In this document: piece by piece, positions 20,965 to 32,671 of the stretch
Position numbering within the stretch: the stretch's first letter is position 1
How the letters are laid out: the number at the start of each line of letters is the position of its first letter
NCBI GenBank assembly: GCA_032718475.1
Contig: JAUCBJ010006277.1
Location: forward strand, 1-64,000
DNA: 64,000 nucleotides
Source: Nemertoderma westbladi
Taxonomy: Eukaryota > Xenacoelomorpha > Nemertodermatida > Nemertodermatidae
Reading direction: 5' to 3'
Made by a program: the position numbers and the translations under genes
Notes under the pieces: generated by a model
Seen by the model: only the letters and a program-made list of their open reading frames with translations
Databases searched by the model: none
What the model was told of the DNA's origin: nothing

Positions 20965-21959
20965 CTGGTACACTGTGGTGTTTTGAGTTCACCGCGCAAT
21001 TAAATTTGCTCGTCGCGCACCTCATCATAATCCATATAAAATCGCGCAGCTATGCAGCTCAAATCATAAAAAAGCTAAAAACTCGCGCACCTTATAAGAA
21101 GAATTTTCCATTCCTTTTTTTACATGTTTGAGCGTTTCAAAGCTTATCTTCTGATCTCAGCATGTTGAATCTACAGAATAAATGAAAATACAAAATCAAA
21201 ATTAATATCAAAAATTATATTTTTTTAATCCACTACATTATGACATTTATCCTACTACATACATTTTAAAATATATTAGGCCTACTCTATAAAATTTGGA
21301 TAAAAATTCAATAATTTATTAGGTAGGCCTACTGCTACTGGTACAGAGGTACCGCTACCGGTAATACTATTGTGTGTAATAAATAATTAACGTACAGTGT
21401 AGGCCTATAAAATGTAACTTTTAACACATAGACTGAAAGAGTGATATATATGCTTTACTAACATAACAATAATACAGTAGGCCTAATAGTTAAAATAAAT
21501 TGCTCAATTCGCAATTATCAGCACCGGTATTGAAAAAGAAACTTTTTTTGTGTAGGCTATTTTTCCGTTATTTCTGTATTTGAATTAATTTGATGCATGC
21601 GGGGTGCATCAGCGCTGCTGCGCACCGCGTACCTGTCCCTCCCGAGCGAGCACGCGGTCATTCGCGTAGGTACCGGTCAGCCGGCAGACTGGTAGATACA
21701 GAGATACGCGTCAGAATTCTACAACATGAATACCAACGACCAACCAACACTAACAAAACATACATAACACCTGAACACATACAGACATACTGACACAGTC
21801 AGACAGTACTGCAGTAAGCAGGTAAGATATACATCCAGGACATCAGTACATACTGACATACCAGCATATCAGTATATAGAACGTATAACTGTATAACTGC
21901 ATAGGGCCTAATGTATAACTGTATAAAATAAAATGTATCTAAGGTTTACATTTCAGCAT
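20965..21959. other. AT-rich spacer
   Basis: No gene seen. Contains scattered AGGCCTA words and TACAGTA words common in this genome. Confidence 0.35.
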
Positions 21960-21986
21960 TTAATGCAGAAGAGACCAATCCAGGGA

Positions 21987-22384
21987 TCAGTTACTTCTTT
22001 CCGATGATGTAGGAGACCCATCAGGTTTATAGGCGACCATTTGTTCCCAGTCGGGTTTCCAGGATTTTGGCACCTTCTTTTTAACCTTGAGTTTTACCCT
22101 GCCCTCTTTTACTGATTCGGGATGAATTGAACTCCTCATATCAATGTCATTAGGATGCAACTCACGATGGATCAGTACATCGCCTCCGGCACCCAAGTCT
22201 AATCGGATTTCAGTTTCACGCGGAGCAGTATGGGTGATTTTTACCTGTTTTTTATGGGACGATTTAATGGAGCGGTGCCACAGTGTAATCGATACATCGG
22301 ATTTACTACCCGATTCCTTCCTATCAACGTTTTCAAATGGAATAGTCGACATCAGATCATATTGCAGTATAATACCTGAATACT
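21987..22384 (-). CDS. Possible last exon encoding a CS/p23-like domain
   Basis: Open for about 130 codons to a stop at 21987. A splice-acceptor-like TATTCAG precedes GTATTATACTGCAATATG on the minus strand, so this may be a terminal exon; the ATG inside (MSTIPFENVD) could instead be a start. The protein pattern is a set of beta strands: SDVSITLWHRSI, KKQVKITH, TEIRLDLGAGG, VLIHRELHPNDIDMRSS and GRVKLKVKKKVPKSWKPDWE. The closing lysine-rich strand then SW resembles CS (p23/Sgt1/CHORD) domains, which bind HSP90 clients. This is pattern resemblance only. No upstream exons were found in the window. Confidence 0.35.
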
Positions 22385-23788
22385 GTAGGCCTAACACCTA
22401 ATACAGTAATACACCCTAATACCAGAATACAGTAGGCCTAATACAGTAATAGGCTTAACTCTGTAACTTAATTAATATAATACACTGTCTGACTGTAATA
22501 CAGTACAGCAGTAATACAGTAATACTGTAATGTAATAGCAATCATGTGACGGGATCCAAGAGGGATCCCGATTTATCCGGTTGTGGTAATTTAGTCCACG
22601 CGTCCCCGCCGTGTATAAGGATGAAATAAAGTGACTGAGTTCTGAAGTTCGGTGTATAATAGGAAGTTATAAGATATAGATATTGTGAATGTGTACAAGG
22701 CGGGATATGGTAACTAAAGTCCCGTGATCCCCTATCTAAACTAATTAACTATTATCCTACGCTAGCACTGCTACACTGAGATGACTGAATAGGTAATATT
22801 ACTGCCAAGTGGCTATACTGCACGGTTGGCCTAATTACTACCTAATTGATGCCTTGCCCCCCTCTGATTGGTTGTTACCCTTGTTGGCGCCCCGTGGAGT
22901 ATTCCCGTTCACTCCACCTGTTCTCTGGGTTAGGGGTTTGGCCCCTGACCCTCCATTGTGTGCTTCCTTCCCATTCTTATTGGGATGGCGCGAGTTGGTT
23001 AATTACCCAATCTCGCGGCTCCCAATATTGCTTATCGGCTAATAACTTTATGGGGTGTTGGCGGGATTGAATAAGCTAACACTCCCCCCCATGCTATCTT
23101 CCCGGTAAGAAGATAGCATCAACCAAAAAAGTGCGCTACAATCCCGCTGGATCCCGATCTAGTATCGGGTGTGGGGTGGAAATTCTTTTCTCTCGGGGTC
23201 GGCTTTCCAGGCCGCCCCCTATGGGTATGATATCGCTACCCTGTGTGCCTGGCGTCTCATGTCGGGCCGGTCGCGCTCACCTCCCACGCAACTTTTGTTT
23301 CCCCAACATTTTCGCCCTATCTCACCTTCACTCTCACCCTAACTCTCTCATACCCCCGGACCTCCTCGTCCCTTACTCAGCCTCTTATTCTCCCCCCCCC
23401 ACACTAGAATTGCGTTCGCACTCTCTCTTCGCACTTCACACTCTTATTCCGAATTCTCAAGTCCACTTTGACTGTTCTATCTCTCCTGACGAACCTCCCC
23501 CCCCTCTCGTGCCGCCGCACTCAAGAAGTGTGAAATTGTCAGTTGTCTCGTCCATAGTGCCATAGTCATTGTCCCCCAGTCCCAGTAGCTAATTGAGAAA
23601 GGTTGTATGACTATAGTACTTACTCCAAACGTATGTATTTTACTGCTAATCACTACGTACGTACATACGAATTGCACTTATATAGTTATTTGCATTAATT
23701 AAATTTATACTTAATAGTTCGTACGTTACATGCGGCGCCTTCCAGGCGCACCACGTCCCAGTCTCAGTCCCATTCCCTCTCCTCTGGG
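22385..23788. other. GC-richer unassigned block, possible 3' part of the Gag-like element
   Basis: From about 22540 base composition shifts to GC-rich. Features: TGTGACGGGATCC at about 22546, an AATAAA at about 22625, a TTGGCGCCCCGTGGAG at about 22882 that resembles a retroviral primer-binding site, and a CTATCTTCCCGG / AAGAAGATAGC hairpin near 23093-23120. These are hints of an LTR, but I found no second LTR copy. Pyrimidine-rich runs fill 23290-23530. Open frames here look accidental. Confidence 0.35.
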
Positions 23789-24221
23789 AACTTATCTGTA
23801 CCTCCTCACGTCCTCCTCCCTGGCCCGTTTCTTGGTTATCACCGCTCCTCTGGCATCATCCGCTTTCTGTTTCCGGACCTTTGCTGCCACTTCCTTGCTG
23901 ATCCCGGTCGTCGGCTCCTTGGGCGCTGGTGTTATTAAAGCCCGATACCGCTTCGCCGGTGGCCCCTCAGAATGGCCTGGTTGTTTCCCTCGTGTGGCGT
24001 CCCATAGGATCATCTTCATTGCCTTTGGTACGTGTTCCGCCAAGAAATCCCTAAACTCCCTCCGGTTCTCTGGTGTCCACCTGTCCAGGTACCGTTGCGT
24101 GTTCATAACTCCGGCGAACGATGCCGCCGTAGCTACCTCTTGATAGGTAAACGGTAACCTTCGCTTTATGATTTCCATGTGGGTCTCCTGGTTTATGAGG
24201 AAGAAACCCCACTTGAACTCT
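23789..24221 (-). pseudogene. Gag-like protein, C-terminal part
   Basis: About 143 codons in frame with the larger part at 25940-27581 once the intervening 1.7 kb is removed. Begins EFKWGFFLINQETHMEIIKR, then FAGVMNTQRYLDRWTPENRR and a basic tail ending AREEDVRRYR before TAA at 23789. Not recognised beyond its continuity with the CCHC protein. Confidence 0.65.
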
Positions 24222-25943
24222 TGCCCAGTTAAACATGAGTATATGTTTCATATATGGTTGCCATAAATAATTCGACATGTGATACATATATGTAAATGTT
24301 ACAGTGTTGTCAAATGTGATCCATATGTGGAATGTTCACATGTGATACACATATGTTTTTTATGTGACAAGTGCGACAAAAAGAGTAAAAATTTAAACTG
24401 AGACCGACCAATCACTGGTGTGGGTCTGCATTTCCTATAGAGAGGTGGGGCGGGGGGGGGGGGGGTAGCCTACCTCAGTACCTTATCCTATCCAAACCCT
24501 ACACCCTATCCTACGGCCCTACACCTACCCTATACATTTAGAGAAGGAAGCATCGGAGTATATATGAAAATATTTAATCCATAGTGATATGAGAGTATCC
24601 TTAATAGATTTTTGGTGATGATCCGTAAATTCGTATTCTATTAGTTAGATTTAATTAAGTTATCTAATTTCCAGCTATAATAGATTATTCATTTTGATAA
24701 ATCTTCGAAAATTAATTAATTCTAAGATCATATAATTGCTCATATGATATTTTATATCTAATTTTAAGACATCTTTTCCATACAACATATATATACCACA
24801 TATGAAACATATGTTCAATTTTTTAACGGGATAAGAACTGCAATAGGCCTGCCTACCTTATGGATGGTATAGTGCATGTATGTTATCTGTCTATGTCTAT
24901 ACCCCTTACTGATACTTAGCAGCGCAGATGACAATGCACAACCACAACCTGATAAGTGAAAACCACCATACAGCCATACTAATTGTCTAATTCTGTTAAT
25001 ACAGCACTGTACAGTGTACAATGCAAATACACAGCACAATGTGCATATTGCAAGGCAGAAATCAGGCAAGTCACACACTGCATCACTGAACAATTGCGTT
25101 GCCTATGATAAGCGGTAGGCTTATACAACGAATTATGCTGTTATGGGTAAAATATAAAATAATTTGCGATTCACTAGCTAAACTGCAAGCGACACGACGT
25201 GGTTAAGAAGAAAGATTGCAGGATCAGACTATGAAATGCCTATCATTTTAAGAATGTGTCCCACCACCAGCCCTCAAATGCAATAAACAAAACAATTGGA
25301 CGATCGACTATGGTTACTTCAATTTAGTGTCCATACAGCCTTCACAGATCATTTAAACCTAATAGCAGGCCTATGTATTGATTATACATTATATGGTTAA
25401 ATAGTCGGTACTTTGAAAATACAGTATAACAAAAAACATAGATTCAACGTATTATACTGCTGATTAAAACGATATTTGTTCTTAATGCAAAAAGCTGGGT
25501 AGTGACATCAACAAATTCCGCATACCCCTCGCTATTCTTTTCTGTACATGTATTACTGTAAGGCCTGTTTACCATAAGGCAAACAAGGTAATTACCATAA
25601 GGCAAACATGTGTGCAACATATAAAATCCATGAACTGGATTACACAATTACGAATTGAATAGGTTATGGATTTAAATTTAACTCGGAGTCTTGGCTATGG
25701 CTATTTCACATATGCTCGACATATATTATTCACATGCGCATTCTCACACATTTATTTATGATAAATGCATATGTGCAACATATAAATACCATAAATGGCG
25801 ATACACACATTCTAAGTGTATGTATCACCGCATGCGTGACATGTATTATTCATACATGAGCATAAAAACCCAATTTCCAGACACACCTATTCCATACAAC
25901 ATATATATACCACATATGAAACATAAGTTCATGTTTAACTGGG
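24222..25943. mobile_element. Inverted-repeat element cluster interrupting the Gag-like gene
   Basis: Left end CCCAGTTAAACATGAGTATA (about 24224) and right end CATGTTTAACTGGG (to about 25943) are inverted repeats extending about 34 bp through TTTCATAT(A/G)TGG. A related internal end at about 24777-24829 (ACCACATATGAAACATATGT, then TTAACGGG) repeats the right-end sequence. The block may therefore be a roughly 600-bp MITE plus a second related unit, both rich in CATATG words. A 13-nt poly(G) run is at 24452. Removing the block rejoins the Gag-like frame. Alternative: a GT-AG intron (GTTAAACA...GCAAGAG) also keeps the frame. Confidence 0.65.
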
Positions 25944-27581
25944 TGGGCCTTCATGCGCTGGCGCGTCATAGCCCCGACGTCGGCCCACTCCTCGAACCTC
26001 GTGAACTTCTCCTCGTCGCTCATCCAGTCGCACTCGCGTCCGTAGTGTCCCCGAAAGTGGCACTTTGGACATCGGTTATGCAACCGTGGACACGCCCCCA
26101 TCCTGTGACTTGGTTCTCTACAATAGAGACAAAAGGTTCCCCGTTGGAACCGGTATAGGCAGCTGCTTTCCCGATGGGTCTGTCTCCCACAGTAGTCGCA
26201 GCCGAGTACCAATGTCTCGCGTCCCACCTCGTCCTTCGTCCCAATCGATCTCCGCGGTCTGTGGAGTCGCTGGTAGGCGAACTTCTCTACGTTGCTCTCC
26301 CTGTTTACGTCTATCTCTCCGCCCCTCTCGGGCATCGTCTCCCCGAATACTATCCGTGGTGCCGTCCCCGGTTGCTCGCCCAACCTGATGGTGCTCCCCG
26401 CGAAATCCATCGCCGGCCCCTCGTGCACCCAGGTCCGCTTGCCGGATCTGTTCCAGAAGGCCCTTGCCCCACTGGCCGTCACCACCCTTCCGCCAACCCA
26501 GTCCGTGTCCGAGTGGCCTATCCTTTCGATGGGCGGTATCTCTCCGAACTCGTCGTCGTCGTCCTCCTCTTCTGGTAGTGTCTCCAATCCCGGTATCCCG
26601 ATGGATCCACTATGTCCCTTCCCGCCTTGGCTCTCGCCCGTAGCTCTCCATCCCTCTAGCTCCCTTAACTTCCTTGGCGGTTGGTCGCCCTCGGCGCCCG
26701 CTGGTATGGGCGTCGTTTGCAACCCCGACGTCGACTGTTTCGGCGATCCCACCGTCCATCCCAATTCTCGTCCTAGAGACTCCCCCGAACTCCCTGACGA
26801 AGTCCAATGAAGTTCGTCTAGGCCCGCCTGTTCCTCGAAGCCGTAACTCTGTGCCCTGGCCTCCTCTTCCCTCTCCTCTGCTTCTATCCTCTCCCGTCTA
26901 GCGACTTCTTCCAGTCGCTTTGCTTCCCGTCTATCCATCTCTAGCTGCTCCCATCTCTGATACGGTGTATCTGTCTCCCCATCTACCAGATGTCGGCTGT
27001 TGTAGTACACCGACTCGCCCTTCAGCCCCGGGTGGTCTACCAGACCGTCAAAGGCCGTCTTAAAGGCTCTCCTGTAGCTTAGGGGTGATCCCGATAACAG
27101 AAATGCCCCTGGTTCTCTTTCGATAACTACGGTCATGAATAAGTTAAGTAAACTTATCATCATCCAGTCCTCCTGCAGGATATATCGCTTCTGATATACC
27201 TTTATCGCTCCTCTGCGAAACTGATATACCTCCTGCTTTCCCGGTCTCGCTCCCCACTTCAGCGAGTTCGCTAGTTCTGCTCCGTATTCTTCCCTAAACT
27301 TCCCCCAATCCATTGGTTTGTGGCATACGAGCCCCAATAATTGGCCCATCGCCACCGCCCCGCATTGGCCTGAGTTCTCGACCACCCCCAATCTATCCGG
27401 TGCCGTCATAGCCATAAAGACTTTCTGCATATCCAGGAGGTTGGTGGCGTCCGGACCGATGATCCTCTCCGCGTCCTCGCGAATCGCCGATCCCACTTTC
27501 GTCGTCGACTTCTCTCTTACTAAGACTTGTACCGCTTTCGACAGTCGGTCTAATTTCGGCCCGTCCTTCTTCCTACTACTA
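25940..27581 (-). pseudogene. Gag-like protein with coiled coil and three CCHC zinc knuckles
   Basis: Long open frame. The first codons of the continuous frame (27676-27582) come from a LINE-C tail, so the native part begins near KKDGPKLDRLSKAVQV. Then come a globular N-terminal region (ENSGQCGAVAMGQLLGLVCH, GAELANSLKWGARPGKQEVY), a charged coiled coil (REAKRLEEVARRERIEAEER), an acidic stretch (LPEEEDDDDEFGE), and three perfect C-x2-C-x4-H-x4-C knuckles: CDYCGRQTHRESSC, CLYCREPSHRMGAC, CPKCHFRGHYGREC. This is the layout of a retroelement nucleocapsid/Gag or LINE ORF1. No pol is adjacent. The true start is lost to the LINE-C insertion. GC-rich, unlike its AT-rich neighbours. Confidence 0.75.
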
Positions 27582-27582
27582 G

Positions 27583-28130
27583 GATCGTCATGCTGCATTG
27601 CAGCTGCATTTTTAAGAATGCTGTGCCGGCTTGTCGACAAAATTGCGCGGCCACAACTCCCTATCACCCATGACATTTTCTAGATCATCCGCATCTTCAA
27701 GGCCAGTGTCCTTTAAGATGCGTCTCAAGAAAGTCATGGGCTGTCCAAAATGCTTATTCACTCCATGAGGATGCCAAAGCACGAGATTATGCAATGGCTG
27801 GTCCTCACGGCGAAAGCAATGTCCTGCAAAGCGGAGGCTGCTTTGTTCTGGTGTCAAGCTTGGGGGAACCAATGCGACACCTCCAATGTTATATAGTGTC
27901 TGGTTGGAGTGTGTGCAATGTACTTGACACAATGAACCCGGCGTAGCATTCTTGTGAATGTGCCATCCAGAGATTTGGTGTCCTCAGCAGTTAGAGCCCA
28001 GCATGGACTCCCATAGAGGAGTACTAAAACTTCTGCTGCTCTAATTAATCGGACCTTAAGTTTCCGACTAATTCTATGTGACTTCCAAATTCTGGAACTA
28101 GCCTATTCAAGGCTGCCCTGCCCATGCCAT
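27583..28130 (-). mobile_element. LINE-C, 5'-truncated copy 1
   Basis: Decayed 3' end of LINE-C. The frame 27932-27612 gives SNQTLYNIGGVALVPPSLTP, LRFAGHCFRREDQPLHNLVL, and ENVMGDRELWPRNFVDKPAQ then HS and stop. Upstream, frameshifted, is the counterpart of VRLIRAAEVLVLLYGSPCWA. The tail with TGCAGCTGCAATGCAGCATG and a short TAG repeat ends at about 27583, directly in the Gag-like frame. It therefore inserted at the start of that gene. Confidence 0.9.
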
Positions 28131-29072
28131 GCTATTAGTACACAACACATATCATGTCTTTGTAACCAACTTATTTAAATCGTCTAGCGAGTTTCTGTGT
28201 TTTTTAAAAGTTCCACGGCTTCTCGTGTGTATTTTGTGCAAATATGTAAATACATATGGATTATAGATGTTATATTGACACTCGGAAGTGACTCGTTCTG
28301 GGAATCTCTCACAAAGCTTTTGATAGCTCTTCCACTGAGTCACACACTGTAACTGTACCCAAGCAGTGATTGTGGGCGAAGATTGCCTGCGGGCCAAGGT
28401 TTCCGCCGGGCGATAGCACTAGAGTAGATGGAGTAGATACTATCCTTCTAATATTTTATTTTATAGGTTTTTGCGATGCTACATAAAAAATACATATATA
28501 CCACTACACTATCACTAGATGCATCGCCAGGTGCTTCAGCAAGGCAATCTCCCCCAGTTCAGGATCGGCCATAAAAATCCTTATTACATCTGCATTACCA
28601 AGTAAGACAGTGCCTTTTTGCAGACATTTCAATAATGTCAAAGACGGACCTACATGTTTTCTCTTACCATAGAACAATAAAAACGCAAAGTTTGATCAGT
28701 TCTACTGTAGTAGAGGTCGGCAAGACTCAATCTATAATTATTGCTTCAGGGTACAATATAGTCCGAAATATATTGCCTTATGCATATATATAATGCCTTG
28801 CATGTAAGCATATCGTAAAATTTTCACTGATTTCCTCTGGTTCCAAGTTAGAAAGTGCGCTATAACTTAAAGTAAATAATAATGAATAATAAATATTTAA
28901 TGAATAATGGAGTTTTGTTGAGTGAAATTAATTTTATTAATTTATTCGAAAACATACTTACTGTATATATTACAACCGTCGTCCACCTGATGGCTAGTTT
29001 GTGCCAGTTGCAAGAAAAGTACTCGAAGTATTAGTACTGGAACTTGCTAGTACTTGAAGTAAAGACCTCCTG
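28131..29072. other. AT-rich spacer
   Basis: No gene or clear repeat recognised. Confidence 0.4.
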
Positions 29073-29283
29073 TTTACTTCTCCAGCAGTGCCAACTGAAT
29101 CGTAGTCAGCGTTCATGTAGAATAATATAATGTCATGTGTTCATGTAATGTACGAGTTGATACAGATGGCATTGTACCATAAAGCTTGGCGTTTGTCATG
29201 TGTTGTCTGTCGCTGATGTTTAGTGCGGTCCTTAGTGTTTTGTGTAACAACCATTAATTCGTTGTTCAAGTGATTTCAACAGT
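29073..29283 (-). mobile_element. LINE-A family fragment
   Basis: About 210 bp matching the LINE-A C-terminal region at 3529-3712: TTACTTCTCCAGCAGTGCC, ATTGTACCATAAAGC, GGCGTTTGTCATGTGTTGTC, GTTCAAGTGATTT. It contains a small internal duplication (TAATGT/CATGTGTTCATGTAATG). Too decayed to code. Confidence 0.85.
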
Positions 29284-29880
29284 GAGGTTACTTCTGATTT
29301 ATGGAAGCTAAATAAACCAGCCTATGTGTTACAAGATGCGCCACGCTTATGTTAAGTTACTTTAAGAGAGGATATCATTTCTTTGGAAAGAATTTGAGTC
29401 CTGTCGAGTTAGTTGGTTCTTCTAAGATATTGAATATCTTAGATAAGCTCAGTAAGATATTATGTGTAAAAACCTCTTCTAAAATGGATTATAAATGAAC
29501 GTAATTTCTAGGATTTTACTTCACGCAGCAAGATAACAAAGATATTTATATTTCCCTTGATCATTTTATTGTATCCTACTTTGATCAAGAGGTTTATATT
29601 TTAAAGACCTAGATTTAAATAAAATGAAGAAGCTTTACAATTCCACTTTGGGGAAACTCATGTGGCTTACCAAAAGTTACAATATAAGTGAACGCAGATA
29701 GTAGAACCATCTTCTCATGACCTGAATATCCTTTTTCCAAACTTATCAGGAGTGTGAAGACTCAGCAGCCAGTTATGTTAATGTATATATATCATCTAAC
29801 AAGAACTTATCCTGTAAAGCCCAATACATTTTTGTGGATGCCTTATTATTGGTAGGTATGCTTTCTCAAGTTGGTATTAT
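29284..29880. other. AT-rich spacer
   Basis: Nothing recognised. Confidence 0.35.
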
Positions 29881-29889
29881 CATATTGTG

Positions 29890-30971
29890 GGATCTAGGAC
29901 ACTTCCCCCCGGACAGTTCCCCTCCGGACACTTCCCCCCGCCCAAGTAGGACACTTCCCCCCCGGACACTTCCCCCCCCCCGGACACTTGCCCCCGGACA
30001 CTTCCCCCCAGTTAAAGTGTTAAAATTAATCTGGGTGCACCAAAGCAATAAACAAATGTTAAAGATGGTTACAGGACAAGTTGTATCTAGTCAATTTTTT
30101 TCAAAATTATAAAAGAAACATTTTTATAGTCAAATTTTGTTTGTTTTTCTTTTAATTGGGGGCTGCCGCCCCCAAACCCCCGCTTCTTTTGTTGTGGGCT
30201 GCCCTTGAGTTCCTTGAGTGCCCGCAAGGTGAAAGACTTAAGACCATTTTGAAATAATTAATTCATGTTTGTATCATCAGATAATGAATTGACTAAGCCT
30301 AAAGTAGGAGCTGTATTGAATGTTAACCAAATTAATATAAAAATATCTACAATATTATATAATTCAACAAAATCCTAATAAAAATATTGCAAGTAACCAG
30401 GAAATTTAATATGTAGTGTGTATAATATCTATATAGTATATATAGTAATATGTATATCAATATGTAATGCTGAACACAGAATACAGGTCGACGCATGTCG
30501 ATTTTACCCTGGAGAGTTATAATTTTGATTGTAACAATAATATTCATCCCCATTTGCTACAATTTGAAGAAGACTATTACATAATAATACCTATAATTAA
30601 AACAATTAATTATTATATTTCTATAGTTAATAAAAACAGTAGGCCTATATCATTCGGGGGATGGAATTTATAGGTCATCTAATTAATTGTTTAAAGATTA
30701 GCAAACAATACGATGTAATTGCATTGATAAAACCCATAAATAAAACTTGGATATAAAATGTAAAATCGGGATGAAAAAGATCACTTTCTGAGCTACGAAA
30801 GGAAAGCGGTCCGTTTACCTTACAAAATGAAAAATACGAATGTGCGAAGTTAAGAACAGTCGGGGGGAAGTGTCCGGGGGGGAAGTGTCCGGGGGGGAAG
30901 TGTCCTACTTGACCGGGGGGGGGGGGGACTGTCCGGGGGGGAAGTGACCGGGGGGGAAGTGTCCGAACACC
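29890..30971. mobile_element. 1.08-kb non-autonomous DNA transposon with minisatellite terminal repeats and 9-bp TSD
   Basis: CATATTGTG occurs exactly at 29881-29889 and 30972-30980. The left end (29890-30010) is a run of GGACACTTCCCCCC units; the right end (30861-30965) is the same units in reverse complement. Terminal bases are GGATCTAGGACACTTCCCC and, read inward from the right, GGTGTTCGGACACTTCCCC. The interior is AT-rich and has no transposase. A 9-bp duplication fits MuDR/MULE elements, whose ends can be long or repetitive; the superfamily is inferred from duplication length only. Confidence 0.85.
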
Positions 30972-30980
30972 CATATTGTG

Positions 30981-31915
30981 GTGTGTCAACTATCCTATTT
31001 GGTGGCAAAACCAGAAAATTCACCGCGCCGAATTACGATGAGTATTCTCGTTGTGGAGACACATGATATTTGTTTAGTAGAAAGCATTTTGATATAGCCT
31101 TGTTACCTGAAGATGTTCAATCGGAAGATTAGGTAACTGGCGAACCCATGGAATATATTTCTTTTGGGAGATATTCTGAGTCTGGTTATCGATCTGAAGA
31201 TAAGGTGAGCCTCATCAGGGCCTGAACTAGCAGTTTCCTAACTAAGCCTCGTAATTAATTTCTTCATGAATTCCTATAGATGACCACCTCACAGATATAA
31301 TTCATGGTCAAATAAAAAAGAAAACAAATTATGTATGTTATAGAATAATCTTAAATTAAACCCATGGACACAACATGGGCTATTTTTTGTCAAGTAATTA
31401 TGCAAGCTCTGTGTGTCAGGTTAATTTTTCCTTTTTTTATTTTTCTAAAGGATGATATTGTTAACTATTTGTAAGAAATTCTTTGTAAACAATTAAGAAA
31501 TTGTTCTGCTGTATATTGTTAAATATTAGCGAGTATTTATTTATGTACAGTATGTTAATAGTACTAGGATTTGTTTGTAATATATCCCCTTTCATGAATT
31601 TTTCATCTTATTTCTTACTGTACTTGCCATTATTGTTTATTGTCTTAAATGAACTTAGTTGAAGATTGTTCATGATATGATATGTTTAAGCTGTAGCTAA
31701 TTTAGGAATTGTCCTACATGTTGAATGTTGCAAGGAAGTGCACATTCTGGGAGTCAAGGATTCGGATAGTTAAAATATCGTTTGAGAGTTATATTATTAA
31801 GTTATCTTTTATTTCGTCCAGAAACGGTGTATTAATGCTGAGTATTTCGGCCTAGAAATCGCTTATTGACTATAAATTCTAAGCATGAGGCTTATAGTTT
31901 ACGCGGTATACCACC
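30981..31915. other. AT-rich spacer
   Basis: No gene recognised. Confidence 0.4.
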
Positions 31916-31925
31916 ACAAAGACCC

Positions 31926-32661
31926 CTCCCTCCAGTATACCACTCCAGAAAGACCAAAATTCTGACAGTTAACTTTGAAAGTTCTCAGCAAGTCTCTGAT
32001 CGGATGAGCATAAGCTCAAAGGATGGTATGCTTGAGCATGTGGACGACTTCTGTTACCTGGGATCATGGATCCGGAAGTCAGGTGAGGACCTTCGAATAC
32101 GTAAGGGAAAGGCATGGGCAGCCTTGAATAGGCTTTCCAGGATTTGGAAGTCACCGAGAATTAATCGGAAACTTAAGGTCCGATTATTTAGAGCAGCAGT
32201 AGTTCCAGTACTCCTCTACGGGAGTCCATGCTGGGCTCTAACTGCTGAGGACACCAAATCTCTGGATGGCACATTCACAAGAATGCTACGCCGGGTTCAT
32301 TGTGTCAAGTACAATGCACACATCTCCAACCAGACACTATATAACATTGGAGGTGTCTCATTGGTTCCCCCAAGCTTGACACTAGAACAAAATCGCCTCC
32401 GCTTTGCAGGACATTGCTTTCGCCGTGAGGACCAGCCAGTGCATAATCTTGTACTTTGGCAGCCTCATGGAGTGAATAAGCATGGTGGACAGCCCATGAC
32501 TTTCTTGAGACCCATCTTAAAGGACACTGGCCTTAAAGATGCGGATGATCTAGCAAATGTCATGGGTGATAGGGAGTTGTGGCGGTGCAATTTTGTTGAC
32601 AAGCCGGCACAGCATTCTTAAAAATGCAGCTGCAATGCAGCATGCCGATCGTAGTAGTAGT
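31926..32661 (+). mobile_element. LINE-C, 5'-truncated copy 2 with 10-bp target duplication
   Basis: ACAAAGACCC occurs at 31916-31925 and 32662-32671, bracketing the insert. The LINE-C C-terminal region is uninterrupted from about 31944 (KTKILTVNFESSQQVSDRMS) through LEHVDDFCYLGSWIRKSGED, VVPVLLYGSPCWALTAEDT, LRFAGHCFRREDQPVHNLVL to FVDKPAQHS and stop at 32621. Then comes the tail TGCAGCTGCAATGCAGCATG and a TAG repeat. About 18 bp at the 5' junction are filler (CTCCCTCCAGTATACCAC). No stops or shifts, so it is the youngest-looking copy here. Confidence 0.9.
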
Positions 32662-32671
32662 ACAAAGACCC

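Noticed and set aside
22544-22900. Solo LTR with primer-binding site
   Set aside because: No second LTR and no target duplication seen, so it is described only as a hint.
23131-23565. 144-codon plus-strand frame, proline/serine-rich
   Set aside because: Pyrimidine-rich low-complexity DNA without domain features or a plausible gene setting.
26065-26901. Plus-strand frames of 107-172 codons
   Set aside because: Antisense to the zinc-knuckle Gag-like gene; compositional shadows of GC-rich coding sequence.
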